NCBI GenBank assembly: GCA_963817615.1
Contig: CAWFPH010000002.1
Span: forward strand, 1,240,001-1,304,000
Direction: 5' to 3'
From: FEN-1219 sp963817615
GTDB lineage: Bacteria > Pseudomonadota > Gammaproteobacteria > Steroidobacterales > Rariloculaceae
Length of the DNA: 64,000 nt
Below, in pieces: positions 26,378 through 34,587 of the stretch. Under the pieces are notes generated by a model that made no database searches, was not told the DNA's origin, and saw only the letters and a program-made list of their open reading frames with translations. A program made the position numbers and the translations under genes. The number at the start of each line of letters is the position of its first letter. Positions within the stretch are counted from its first letter, which is position 1.

Positions 26378-27020
26378 GTGCAGATCCCATGGACCTCCAG
26401 AGAGGCGTTGCAGAACGGCCTTCGGTTCGCATGGAGGCACCTAAATGTCGCAGCCGAGCAAGAAAGACTGTTCGCTGCACTGCATTATCTTCATGTCGCC
26501 AGACGTCTGCACTCCGCTGCTGTTGTTCGTGGAGAATTCACTGCTGCGGCGATCCTGTACCTATGCAAGTCCTTGGAAACTTTGTTCCCTGGATCGGAAG
26601 GCAAGACTCGCAGGGCGGTGAGGAAAGGCCTGGAAGATCTAGGTATACCGAAGCTAATATCGAAGCCAAATACATCCTGCGGTTGTGCTTCGAAGCACGC
26701 TCGATGTCGCGCATGTAGGTTGGGCCCTTCTATCGACTGAACAACTGACGTTGCTCAACGCCTACGCCGAACAAGCCATCAGCTCATTCAGCGATCTGTT
26801 CGAGACGATTCTTGAGCGTCTCTCTCAGCAGAAGATGAAGTTCAAGACCTTGAAATACGAGAAGCCCTCCCGAGAGGTCGAATTGTTCTTCGAGACGCTG
26901 CGAGACAATCTGCAGAAACAGGAGCAGACAGAGCGAGCAAAGACCGCGAAGGCGAGATTTGTATTCGTAAGATGGATCAATCGGCGCAAGGCCGATTGGA
27001 AGGCTCAAAGCGTGAGATGA
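26378..27020 (+). pseudogene. Frameshifted HEPN-like gene
   Basis: Coding sense moves through three frames. The first segment (from GTG at 26378) reads LFAALHYLHVARRLHSAAVV and CKSLETLFPGSEGKTRRAV up to about 26650; a second frame gives EANIEAKYI near 26655-26680; the third (from about 26685) reads VLRSTLDVAHVGWALLS and then AYAEQAISSFSDLFETILE to the stop at 27020. The composite is a helical protein of about 210 residues with R-x6-H in LRSTLDVAH, compatible with the Rx4-6H motif of HEPN ribonucleases. The family call is inference. The breaks may be real decay or sequence errors. Confidence 0.45.
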
Positions 27021-27088
27021 GTCCCCGAGATGGAGCTGGAAGCAAAGGGGAGGAGTGACGAAGTCAGAATGTCAAGATCGTGCTCGAT

Positions 27089-27406
27089 TGCCTCTTGGAT
27101 CACCGCCGCCAGCGCCTTCTCCCCGGCGCGGCGCGGTTCGAGAAATCCGGGGAAGTAGCTGCCTTTGCGCAGCTTCGGGATCTTCAGATCTATCGCGCCG
27201 GCCCGTGTCTGCCAGAGCCGTTCGCGGTAGCCGTTACGGCTGTTGGCGCGCTCGGGGCTGCGCTCGCCATAGGCCGCAGCGCACAGACCCTCGGTGTCGA
27301 GCTCCATCAGCCGCTGGGCGACGTACTGGATCATGTCGCGCAGCAGATCGCTGTCGGCACCCTTCTCGACGAGATCGGCCAATGCGATAGTGGTCTTGGT
27401 GGTCAT
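27089..27406 (-). pseudogene. IS256-family transposase, N-terminal fragment
   Basis: From ATG at 27406 the frame reads MTTKTTIALADLVEKGAD, then LMELDTEGLCAAAYGERSPE, NSRNGYRERLWQTRAGAIDL, KIPKLRKGSYFPGFLEPRR and AGEKALAAVIQEA, the standard N-terminal region of IS256-type transposases. Intact enzymes are about 400 residues with a DDE catalytic triad further on; here only about 106 residues remain and the triad is missing, so the copy is inactive. Confidence 0.85.
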
Positions 27407-27503
27407 CGTGTTGTTCCTCGGTGAAGTTAAGGTGTCGCAACCCAACCTTACCAAGACTCACGATGACCGCCGCTTCAGCTCGCGGCCGTTCTTACACCAC
27501 TAC
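27089..27503 (-). mobile_element. Truncated IS256-family element, left end and transposase start
   Basis: The element's end lies near 27503, where similarity to the other copy at 25848 stops, and continues through an untranslated leader with a GAGGAAC ribosome site to the transposase start. Similarity to a transposase ends abruptly near 27089, after which the frame continues only as unrelated residues. The right end is not in the window. The insertion overlaps the 3' end of the RES gene. Confidence 0.6.
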
Positions 27504-28572
27504 GCGGGACACGATCCAACCGTAGCCGGTAGCCGCTCTGCGCCGTCCTACTGGCGCAGCGCGCTTCGACTAGTACACGAGCGATGTTGTACTCGGCGAC
27601 AGAACTCGGTTGCACTTTCGCGGGATCGAAGAGGGCTAAGTTGATGCCATCGCTGACAGAGCTTCTGTAGATTACCCCATCGTAACCACACTTCTTGATG
27701 AACTCGCACACATACTGGCTCGGTGTGTAGTCGACCGCTGCCGCCTGAGGGATCACGGGCCTTGTCAGCTCATCCCCAAGGCGTTCGAGGAACGGGAGGT
27801 CGCCGCGCATTTTGCTGATGTCCTCGGCATCGGCCAGCAAGAATGGGGAGACCATCCTTCGTGGCCCCCGCAGGTCAACCACCTTCAGGTCGTGCGGAGT
27901 TTTGAAGTCGGCAACGCACGCGACTTCGCCAGTATGTGGTCGAATTTCCGAGATCGCAGTTTCCGGCGTTGAGCCAAGATAAAGGTAAGGAATGCCTGCA
28001 GGATTCGCGCGCCCGTGAGACGCAATTCGTTTCGGCGGAGCACCCATCTCTTCAATTGGGAACGCTGTATCCAACGTCTTGATTCGTGCGCGATGCCACA
28101 AGTCAGGAATCTCGTCGGCATCAAGAGTCAACGGAGACAGAAGAAGTTCAAGCCGATCCAGATCGATGTTGGCATCCGGGAAAAAGCGGTTGTGATACAT
28201 CAATTCGTCGCGCAGCTTTTCCCACTCGCCCAAACGGTCAGCTCCGGGAGCTATGGCAGGAGAAAACGTCTGACGAACAATCTCGCCATTATCCAGAATC
28301 TCACTTAGCAAGTCCTTCGCGCGGGGGTCGTCCATTCGTTCATGCGCGAACATCCCCCAGTCTTCGCGGAACCATTGAACCAAGAGCTTTCCGTCGGCAT
28401 CCGGTCGATACGCGCTAATAAGAAGCTCGAAGTATTCGGCCAATTGAGGGGGTGCGAGGATCGCAACGTTTTCTGCGCCACAGTAGGCGCAGAGTCCTGT
28501 CGCTATGGACCGCAGGGGGAAGATACTCCGCCGAAGACCCCGATCACCAAAGCACGCGGCGCAACAGTTCAT
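27475..28572 (-). CDS. RES-domain protein with N-terminal zinc-ribbon-like module
   Basis: 365 residues. The N-terminus holds two cysteine pairs, NCCAACFGD and GLCAYCGAEN, suggesting a zinc module, followed by a helical region (about 40-165). Residues about 180-335 form the RES domain: GRANPAGIPYLYLG with Arg188, ETAISEIRPHTGEV with Glu209, and GVIYRSSVSDGINLALFDP with the serine. RES proteins of Xre-RES toxin-antitoxin pairs degrade NAD+; an antitoxin gene of that type is not adjacent. The last eight residues or so are read from IS256 end sequence, so the C-terminus may be altered. It follows sce7725 by six bases. Confidence 0.8.
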   Translation of the reverse strand: MNCCAACFGDRGLRRSIFPLRSIATGLCAYCGAENVAILAPPQLAEYFELLISAYRPDADGKLLVQWFREDWGMFAHERMDDPRAKDLLSEILDNGEIVRQTFSPAIAPGADRLGEWEKLRDELMYHNRFFPDANIDLDRLELLLSPLTLDADEIPDLWHRARIKTLDTAFPIEEMGAPPKRIASHGRANPAGIPYLYLGSTPETAISEIRPHTGEVACVADFKTPHDLKVVDLRGPRRMVSPFLLADAEDISKMRGDLPFLERLGDELTRPVIPQAAAVDYTPSQYVCEFIKKCGYDGVIYRSSVSDGINLALFDPAKVQPSSVAEYNIARVLVEARCASRTAQSGYRLRLDRVPRSGVRTAAS

Positions 28573-28578
28573 GGCGAC

Positions 28579-29523
28579 CTACGTCGCCGGATTGAAGTAA
28601 TCGGCTAACGTCTCAATGTGGTGATTCATTGACAGCTTCTTTACGTAGCCCAATCCGGGGAAGTGCCCTGCCTTGTGGAACTCCCGAAATTCTTTGACAG
28701 CTTCCGTTTCGAGCACCTTGGAATTCGGTGCGTTCAACTTCTTCATCATTTTCGCAAACTCGGCGAACTTGCCCGCCGGAACATTTGGCGTGTTCTGCCG
28801 GTCCGAAACGAAGTGATAGATCATCATCGCGTCGTCTTGATCCGGATCGACAAATGTCAGGTGAATCGCAACCGCGTACGCTGGTCCGCCCCCCTCGCTG
28901 AAATCATCGCCGACGATCAGGAAATCGCCGAAACCGTTCATGCCCTCATCTGAATACGTGACATGAAGGTCAGAGAACGGCTCGACCGGTTCGTAGTCGG
29001 CGTTGCGTCTTCGTTTGAAGCCGTCTCTGAGTAAGACCCTGTGAGCGCCCTTGAAGTGCTTTTGATAGAGCTTCCCGCAGAATCCATCGAAAAAGACGTG
29101 GCAATCGTCCTTCGTAAGTTTGCCAATCTTTTCGGCAAGACCCTTGGCATCCGTGAAATCCGCATGAACGAATACCGGGTTGTGATCCTCGTGAGTCTCA
29201 TAGCACTCAAGCGCTTCGTCCAAAGTTACGGAGTGCTTCAGGAGAATCCCCGCCGAGATGTTGGGCAGGTCAAGGCATTTATCCTGAAGCAGCTTGGTCA
29301 GTGGGTCGCCCGCATCAGAAAGGTCGCCGTGATGAGGATTGACGATGACGACGGCGCGGCCTTTGGCGTCTACAACAGCATCGAGGGCCTTGTGCAACCC
29401 CGCCAAGGACTCCCTCACTGGTTCGATGATCGGCCGAAAATCCGCCGCCGCGATTATCGGGGCCGTCTCCCTTATCGTTATCAGTTCGTACTGCTTTCCG
29501 CGGAAGTAAGGGTGATACACCAT
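28579..29523 (-). CDS. sce7725 family protein
   Basis: 314 residues. It begins MVYHPYFRGKQYELITIRE, the characteristic start of the sce7725 family, and continues with IIEPVRESLAGLHKALD, VVIVNPHHGDLSD, VFVHADFTDAKGLAE, FSDLHVTYSDEGMNGFGDF and HHIETLADYF. Members are of unknown function and are regularly encoded next to sce7726 proteins, as here: its ATG is four bases past the sce7726 stop, and the RES gene follows closely. The YSDEGMNGFGDFLIVGD block is rich in acidic residues and could be a metal or nucleotide site (inference). Confidence 0.85.
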   Translation of the reverse strand: MVYHPYFRGKQYELITIRETAPIIAAADFRPIIEPVRESLAGLHKALDAVVDAKGRAVVIVNPHHGDLSDAGDPLTKLLQDKCLDLPNISAGILLKHSVTLDEALECYETHEDHNPVFVHADFTDAKGLAEKIGKLTKDDCHVFFDGFCGKLYQKHFKGAHRVLLRDGFKRRRNADYEPVEPFSDLHVTYSDEGMNGFGDFLIVGDDFSEGGGPAYAVAIHLTFVDPDQDDAMMIYHFVSDRQNTPNVPAGKFAEFAKMMKKLNAPNSKVLETEAVKEFREFHKAGHFPGLGYVKKLSMNHHIETLADYFNPAT

Positions 29524-29526
29524 GCT

Positions 29527-30414
29527 CTATGCCCAGGCCATCGCATCCTTCAAACGCGTATTCACCGCGGCAACGAGGCGCGCGTGATCAAGTTTTCGCA
29601 GCGGCAGGGACAACGCCGCCGTTTGAAGGGATGGCGGGAGCTGAGCGACGAGATCAGAAAGCGGATGCAGGTTTCGCGTTTTCTTTAGGACGCGCACCAT
29701 ACCCTCATGGGCTTCGCGCGGCTCCAGTTTGATGAACAATCGCCGCAGTACACCATGCAACTCCGGTATTCGGAACGTCGGGGACGTGGATGCCGCGTGA
29801 CACAAGGATCATGCGCGCTTCCGGCGTCCGGATTGAGTCGAAGATCGCAGCAGGAGAGGTTCTCTCCGGGCATTGGCAGCTTCCCGTAGCGTCGAGATTC
29901 TGTAACGATTTTCGTGCCGCAGCACGCCAACGTCGTTCGGCACCGAGTCCATCACGGCATCGACATGCTTCTCGCCTGCGATGACATACACGCGCGCGAA
30001 CACCTGGGCGTACGCAGCAACTTGCCGTTCAAGACGGCTCAACGAATCACGCTCGGACTTTACTTCGTAGACCGTTGCCGTCCATTGAGAAACGGCAAGT
30101 TATAGGCTTTGCCTGAGCGGACGAGAAACCCATTCAGTCGACGCCGGGCTGGAGCGAATGGTTCAAGCAGAATCTCGGGTGAGCGGCCGACATGTAATAT
30201 ATTCGTGACGGTAACCCTGCCGTTTCAGCAACGAGAAGGCCGTATCAAACAGATTGAAAACGCGCTTCGAAGCTGAGAAGCAATCGAGCAAGAGGGATTC
30301 GTCCGCGAGCCTCGCGAAAGGCGGAGACTTTCCCTTCCTCGCCATATCGCGAATGACGCTCGACGAGAAAAGCGGCGAAATAGCGGCCAACTGCTCTGAG
30401 GCTAATACGGTCAT
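29527..30414 (-). pseudogene. sce7726 family gene with several frameshifts
   Basis: The recognisable protein runs through alternating frames: MTVLASEQLAAISPLFSSSV to LLKRQGYRHEYI (30414 to about 30175); EILLEPFAPARRRLNGFLV (to about 30085); TATVYEVKSERDSLSRLERQ and on to RISTLREAANARRE (to about 29850); AAIFDSIRTPEARMILVSRG and VPDVPNT (to about 29785); LFIKLEPREAHEGMVRVLKK, NLHPLSDLVAQLPP and ALSLPLRKLDHARLVAAVN to TAG at 29527. Total length, about 295 codons, matches an intact sce7726 protein. YEVKSERDS has the E-x-K form of PD-(D/E)XK nucleases. Either a decaying gene or one damaged by indel errors in the sequence. Confidence 0.7.
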
Positions 30415-30945
30415 TTTCCCCTACGAGGGTCGCACACCGACGGCGGGACCCGTCCGATTTTAACCCAGGTGGGTCGCACTTCCTACCGAAAACAGAAGAC
30501 AATGCCCTGATATTTTTCATATTTACCATGGCCACCGAACCGTGCCTATCCCCCCACTCTTCGCGTCGGGCCGTCGTGAACCGAAATCGTTGCTGATCCG
30601 ACTACCGGTGTTTTGTCTCGCACAGATCGCGTCCGAAACCAGATTTGCCTTCCCCAAAAAACGTCATCGATTTGCGCAGCGCATTCTCGCCTTGTGACTG
30701 CATGACGAGATTGGTCAGCGCGGACCGGATACCGAATCGATTTGTCGTGGGGTTCAGCGACGGGGCTGGGATGCTTTAGGCCAAAGAATCCGACAGAAAG
30801 AGAGATGTTCGTTGAATCCGTCTCCGCCGCGCCGTAGCTCTCTTCGACGCTTTTTTGCGATGGACTTGAGCAGCTTGTGGTTTGACGAGAGTTTCTTCTC
30901 GTCTTCGGTCTGCCAGGGCATTCTGATAGGTGGATAACCACCTTG
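30415..30945. other. Intergenic low-GC stretch with no confident gene
   Basis: Between the sce7726 start and the GST gene. On the minus strand a 56-codon frame (30754-30921, starting MPWQTEDEKKLSSNHKLLKS) and a later frame containing RSALTNLVMQSQGENALRKS look mildly coding-like but have no clear ribosome site, no known family and different phases. The upstream region of sce7726 should lie at 30415-30540; no convincing promoter is visible. Probably mobile-element debris. Confidence 0.4.
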
Positions 30946-31599
30946 TCAGCCGGACGGTCGCTTGTCGGTGAAAACCGCCAACTGAGCAGCGAAAGCACGC
31001 TCGTACGCGGGTCGCGCTTCGGCGCGGGCGATATAGGCGGAGAGGTTCCGATATCCCTCCAGCAATCCCGAAGGTTTCAGCCTCTGTAGCACGTGCACCA
31101 TCATCAGGTCGCCCGCGCTGAATGCGCCATCGAGCCAGTCGGCATCGCCCAGGCGAACGGAAAGTTGCTTCAGCCGGTTACGGACGCGATCCTCGACCAG
31201 AGGCATGCGGTCCTTGTTCCAAGGCTTGTCGCCCTCGAGAAGCCTGGCCGTTGCAAGCTCGAGAATCGGCGGCTCCACCGTGTTGACCGCTGCAAACATC
31301 CAAGTGATGGCGCGCGCCCGCGCATGGGCATCGTCCGGCAGCAGACCCGCGTGGTGAGCGGCGATATGGAGCACGATCGAGCCGGTCTCGAACAGGACGA
31401 GATCTCCTTCTTCATAGGTCGGAATCTGCCCGAAGGGATGAAGCGCGATATGCGCGGGTTCCTTCATTGCGGCGAAGGAAAGGAGACGAACCTCGTAGGG
31501 TTGGCCCACCTCTTCAAGCGCCCAGCGAACGCGCGTGTCACGCGCCAGTCCCTGGCCGCGATCGGGCGACGCAGCGAAAGCGGTTATGGTGGGGGTCAT
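30946..31599 (-). CDS. Glutathione S-transferase family protein
   Basis: 217 residues. The thioredoxin-fold N-domain shows TRVRWALEEVGQPYEVRLL, HPFGQIPTYEEGDLVLFE and the ETGSIVLHIA glutathione-binding segment; the helical C-domain has LDGAFSAGDLMMVHVLQRL with the N-capping box. The family conjugates glutathione to electrophiles in the cytosol. It is the last gene of the low-GC region and may be chromosomal or carried by the island. Confidence 0.9.
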   Translation of the reverse strand: MTPTITAFAASPDRGQGLARDTRVRWALEEVGQPYEVRLLSFAAMKEPAHIALHPFGQIPTYEEGDLVLFETGSIVLHIAAHHAGLLPDDAHARARAITWMFAAVNTVEPPILELATARLLEGDKPWNKDRMPLVEDRVRNRLKQLSVRLGDADWLDGAFSAGDLMMVHVLQRLKPSGLLEGYRNLSAYIARAEARPAYERAFAAQLAVFTDKRPSG

Positions 31600-31889
31600 T
31601 CGAATGCTCGGCGGGAACGCATCACGTCGCCGTCACGATGTCGCCGGGGCTATCCAATTTCATCGGCACCAGTGGCTCCAACGGCCCTAGACCAGCGGCA
31701 TTCTGAACGTCGGCTACGGAGTCGGCAAACTCGGGCGCTCGATATCTCAAAGCGGCCGAGCTCGATGGCTCGCCGACAAACTATTCGGCAGACGCGTGAT
31801 CGATCCTTCGCGGCGCGAATCGATCCCTCCGTCGGCGTTGCGCAATCCGATCCGATTGACGATCATCGTGGCAAGATGCTTCCGGTATC

Positions 31890-32585
31890 ATGCTCGACCG
31901 CCACGACGCGCTGATCTTCGACTGCGACGGCGTGCTCGTGAACAGCGAGCAGATCGCATTGACCGTCGAGATCGAGCTGCTGGCCGCGCTCGGAGTCGAC
32001 TATCCGCCCCCCGAATATCAGCGCCGTTACGCGGGCACGTCCGAGCGCGGCTTCCGCGAGGCGCTGCGTTCCGATGCGCGCGCGCGTTTCGGCGTCGAGT
32101 TGTCGGAGCGTTTCTTCGACGAGTTGAGCGCAACGATCCGCGCCGCGTTCGAGACGCGGCTCGCGCCGATCGACGGCGCTTACGCGCTCGCTGCCGGTTG
32201 GCCCAAGCCGAAGGCCGTCGCGTCGTCGAGCGCGCAGAGCCATCTCGATTTCAAGCTCGCCAGAACGGGCTTTGCGGCGTTGTTCGGTAAGCACGTCTAC
32301 TCCGCCGAGCGGGTGCCTGCGGGCAAGCCCGATCCGGCCGTATTCCTGCTCGCGGCGCAGGGGCTCGGCGCCTTACCCGAGCGCTGCGTCGTGATCGAGG
32401 ACAGCGTGAACGGAGTGGTTGCGGCCAAGCGCGCGGGCATGACGGCGATTGGCTTCGCGGGCGGCGGCCATTGCCTCGACGGCCATGCGGAGGAGTTGCT
32501 CGCGGCGGGCGCCGACGTCGTGTTCGCCACGCATGCGGAGATTGCGCGGCAGCTCGATATCGCTGCGGAGCGATCCGACGACTAA
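31890..32585 (+). CDS. HAD-superfamily phosphatase (beta-phosphoglucomutase-like)
   Basis: 231 residues. Motif I is FDCDGVLVNSE (nucleophile Asp and acid Asp), followed by a helical cap; motif II is AVASSSAQSHLDF, and motifs III/IV are KPDPAVFLLAAQGLG and VIEDSVNGVVAAKRAGM. This is subfamily IA, variant 3, as in beta-phosphoglucomutase and small sugar or nucleotide phosphatases. Substrate unknown. Its 3' end overlaps the convergent Calx-beta gene by four bases. Confidence 0.92.
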   Translation: MLDRHDALIFDCDGVLVNSEQIALTVEIELLAALGVDYPPPEYQRRYAGTSERGFREALRSDARARFGVELSERFFDELSATIRAAFETRLAPIDGAYALAAGWPKPKAVASSSAQSHLDFKLARTGFAALFGKHVYSAERVPAGKPDPAVFLLAAQGLGALPERCVVIEDSVNGVVAAKRAGMTAIGFAGGGHCLDGHAEELLAAGADVVFATHAEIARQLDIAAERSDD

Positions 32586-33700
32586 TCGTCGTCGTCGATG
32601 ATCACCTCGATCTTGCGCACGTCGCTCGGATCGGCGCCGCCGCTCGGCGACAGCAGAACGTAGAAGTCTTCCGGTCCCTCCACGTTGTGGTCGCCCACGA
32701 TCGGGACATGGATCGTACGGTTCTGCTCGCCGGCGGCGAAACGCTCCGCGACCATGCCGAGATTGATGTAGTCCGAGCCCGCCTTCGCCGTGCCGTCCTG
32801 CGTCCACCACGTGATCGAGGACACGTGCCTGCGGTCGCCATTGCGCAGAATCAAGATGTTCGCGCTCGGCGCCGCTTCGGAGACGTGCGTGGCGGAGATG
32901 CCGAAGTCGAACGATTCGGGCTCGGGCGGGGGCTCCGGCGCAGCGGGAGGCGGTGCCGCCGCTGCGACCCGAGTGGCCGTGTCGTCCGCGGGCGGTTCGC
33001 TCGAGGTGTCGCTCGGCTCGGCTTCGGCGCCGGGCGGCGGCGGGCTCGGTACGGCGGCGTCGACGGCCGCGGCCTCCTCCGGAGCGGGCGGTTCCACTTG
33101 TGCGGCGGCGGACGAGTCGGCTGCCGCCGCGCGGGGCTCGGCCGGCCGGTCTCGAGCGCGCTCGGCGACGGGCGGCGGCTCGGGGCCGGTGCTGGCCGGC
33201 ACCCTCTCTCCGGCCACTACGGGTGCGGCAACGTCGACGGTTCCCGATTCGCCGCTGCCGGCCGGCTTGCGGGTGCCGTCGCTTGTCGGGTGCTCGAATA
33301 GGCTCGTGAATCCGGAATAGTCGAGCGTGATGCCGCGCAGCGTGTCGAAATTTCGCCAGATCCCGACGGCTACGACGAGCACGAGCGCGACGGCGCCCCA
33401 ACGCGCGACCCGAGCGAGCGGGCTCGCGCGTTCGCGTTGCCTCTTCAGGGCCGCATGGCGGCGCACGTCGCTCGGATCGAGCGCCCATTCGCTTCGCCCG
33501 CGGCGGGCGCCGGGGGCGGCCTGCGGCCGCGCTTCGGGACGTTGCGGCGGGACGTCTTCCGTTGCAGCGTGCCGCGAGCGGCCGCGCTGCTCGGTCGCCT
33601 GCTCGGCCTCCTGGCGAAGCTGTGCGTCCGCGGCCTCCGAATAGTCGCCGATGATCGGAACGTCGTCGTCCTTGGTGCGCGCCCGGTGCCGTTCGTCCAT
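32582..33700 (-). CDS. Membrane-anchored Calx-beta domain protein
   Basis: 372 residues. A charged cytoplasmic N-terminus of about 90 residues (rich in E, R and Q) leads to one transmembrane helix (WGAVALVLVVAVGIW). A long proline/alanine-rich extracytoplasmic linker follows, then a C-terminal Calx-beta domain of about 95 residues: ISATHVSEAAPSANILILR, ITWWTQDGTAKAGSDY, FAAGEQNRTIHVPIVGD and VEGPEDFYVLL. Calx-beta domains bind calcium through acidic loops in adhesion and transport proteins. Probably a periplasmic or surface-facing binding domain held at the inner membrane. Confidence 0.82.
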   Translation of the reverse strand: MDERHRARTKDDDVPIIGDYSEAADAQLRQEAEQATEQRGRSRHAATEDVPPQRPEARPQAAPGARRGRSEWALDPSDVRRHAALKRQRERASPLARVARWGAVALVLVVAVGIWRNFDTLRGITLDYSGFTSLFEHPTSDGTRKPAGSGESGTVDVAAPVVAGERVPASTGPEPPPVAERARDRPAEPRAAAADSSAAAQVEPPAPEEAAAVDAAVPSPPPPGAEAEPSDTSSEPPADDTATRVAAAAPPPAAPEPPPEPESFDFGISATHVSEAAPSANILILRNGDRRHVSSITWWTQDGTAKAGSDYINLGMVAERFAAGEQNRTIHVPIVGDHNVEGPEDFYVLLSPSGGADPSDVRKIEVIIDDDD

Positions 33701-33916
33701 GGGGTTGAAACCGCGGTTGCAAACCGCTCGCGATCATCTCCGGGCGTTATGTCGCGAGTCAAATCTTGCGGCCACCGTTGTGACCTGGAGCCGAGCCCGA
33801 GGCCCGACGTTCGGAGCCGGCCGTGACGCAAGTCGCATCCCCTCCGAGTCGACCCGCGCTCACGCTCGTCTCCGAGCGCGCTGTCGATTTCGTGCGCCGG
33901 CGCCCGTCGCGGGCGG

Positions 33917-34480
33917 TCAGAGCCGGAGCGCCGCGACGTCGCGCAGCACGCCCTCCAAATCGGGCCGCGTGCGGTAGGTCGGCTCCATGTACCGCAGCCG
34001 AATCGTGCCCGAACGGTCGACGATGTACAGCGTGGGACGCGGCACCCCGAAGGCTGCGCTGCCGACGGGGTATTGCGGGTCGCGGATTCCGAGCCGCTCG
34101 TTGATGTCGCCCTTCGGGTCCGACAGCATCTCGTAGCCGATCTGCTGCGCGCCGTGGAACGCTGCGATCTTCGCAACGTCGTCGACGCTCACGGACACCA
34201 CGTCGAGGCCGAGCGCCCGGAAGCGCGCGAGGTGCTGGTTGACGTCAACGAGCTGGTGTTTGCAGAACGGGCACCAGTCGGCCGAGCGAACGAAGAAAAT
34301 CGCGAGGCCCTTCTCGCCCATCAACGCTTCGAGGGTCTGCGGCATACCGGCCTGATCGGGGGCCGCGAGGGGCTCCGGAAACCTCTGGCCGACGGCGGGC
34401 CCCGGAATGTCCTCGGCCGCGAGGACCGCGAGGCTCGCGAGCACGAGCGATACGGCCGCGCCGGCTGTCAGTTGCTTCAA
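33917..34480 (-). CDS. Exported thioredoxin-fold peroxiredoxin-like protein
   Basis: 187 residues from TTG at 34480 (AGAGG seven to eight bases upstream). The signal peptide MKQLTAGAAVSLVLASLAVLA is followed by an AhpC/TSA-type domain: FFVRSADWCPFCKHQLVDVN with Cys70 and Cys73, VSVSVDDVAKIAAFHG and GVPRPTLYIVDRSGTIRLRY. The CxxC pair suggests a periplasmic redoxin or disulfide reductase rather than a one-cysteine peroxidase. The open frame upstream to 34606 is antisense to the rhomboid gene. Confidence 0.85.
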   Translation of the reverse strand: MKQLTAGAAVSLVLASLAVLAAEDIPGPAVGQRFPEPLAAPDQAGMPQTLEALMGEKGLAIFFVRSADWCPFCKHQLVDVNQHLARFRALGLDVVSVSVDDVAKIAAFHGAQQIGYEMLSDPKGDINERLGIRDPQYPVGSAAFGVPRPTLYIVDRSGTIRLRYMEPTYRTRPDLEGVLRDVAALRL

Positions 34481-34587
34481 GTCCGTACCCTCTGCCGCGC
34501 ACTGCACGGCCCGAATCGCGCCACGTCGAGACCGGTATGATAGCGCTGTGCGCGCGCGCTTTCCGCTCGCCGCGGGACGAGCCCTCG

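Larger units (their letters stand above)
25667..31880. other. Low-GC accessory region (putative genomic island) downstream of tRNA-Arg
   Basis: From the tRNA 3' end to just before the HAD gene, A+T is plainly higher than in the flanking DNA, codon use changes, and many one-off, broken or mobile-element-derived sequences occur: IS256 remnants, a HEPN-like pseudogene, sce7726/sce7725/RES and a GST. The GST part (from 30946) is intermediate in composition and may already be chromosome. No integrase, excisionase or convincing duplicate of the tRNA end is visible, so the entry mechanism is unknown. Confidence 0.65.

Noticed and set aside
30546..30998. 150-codon minus-strand frame between sce7726 and GST
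   Set aside because: Overlaps the GST gene, has no ribosome site or family features, and other frames in the same DNA look equally plausible.
31590..31620. Possible att repeat (TTCGAATG-CTCGGCGGG) matching the tRNA T-arm
   Set aside because: Only about seven contiguous bases match and TTCGAAT is common; not enough to call an attachment site.
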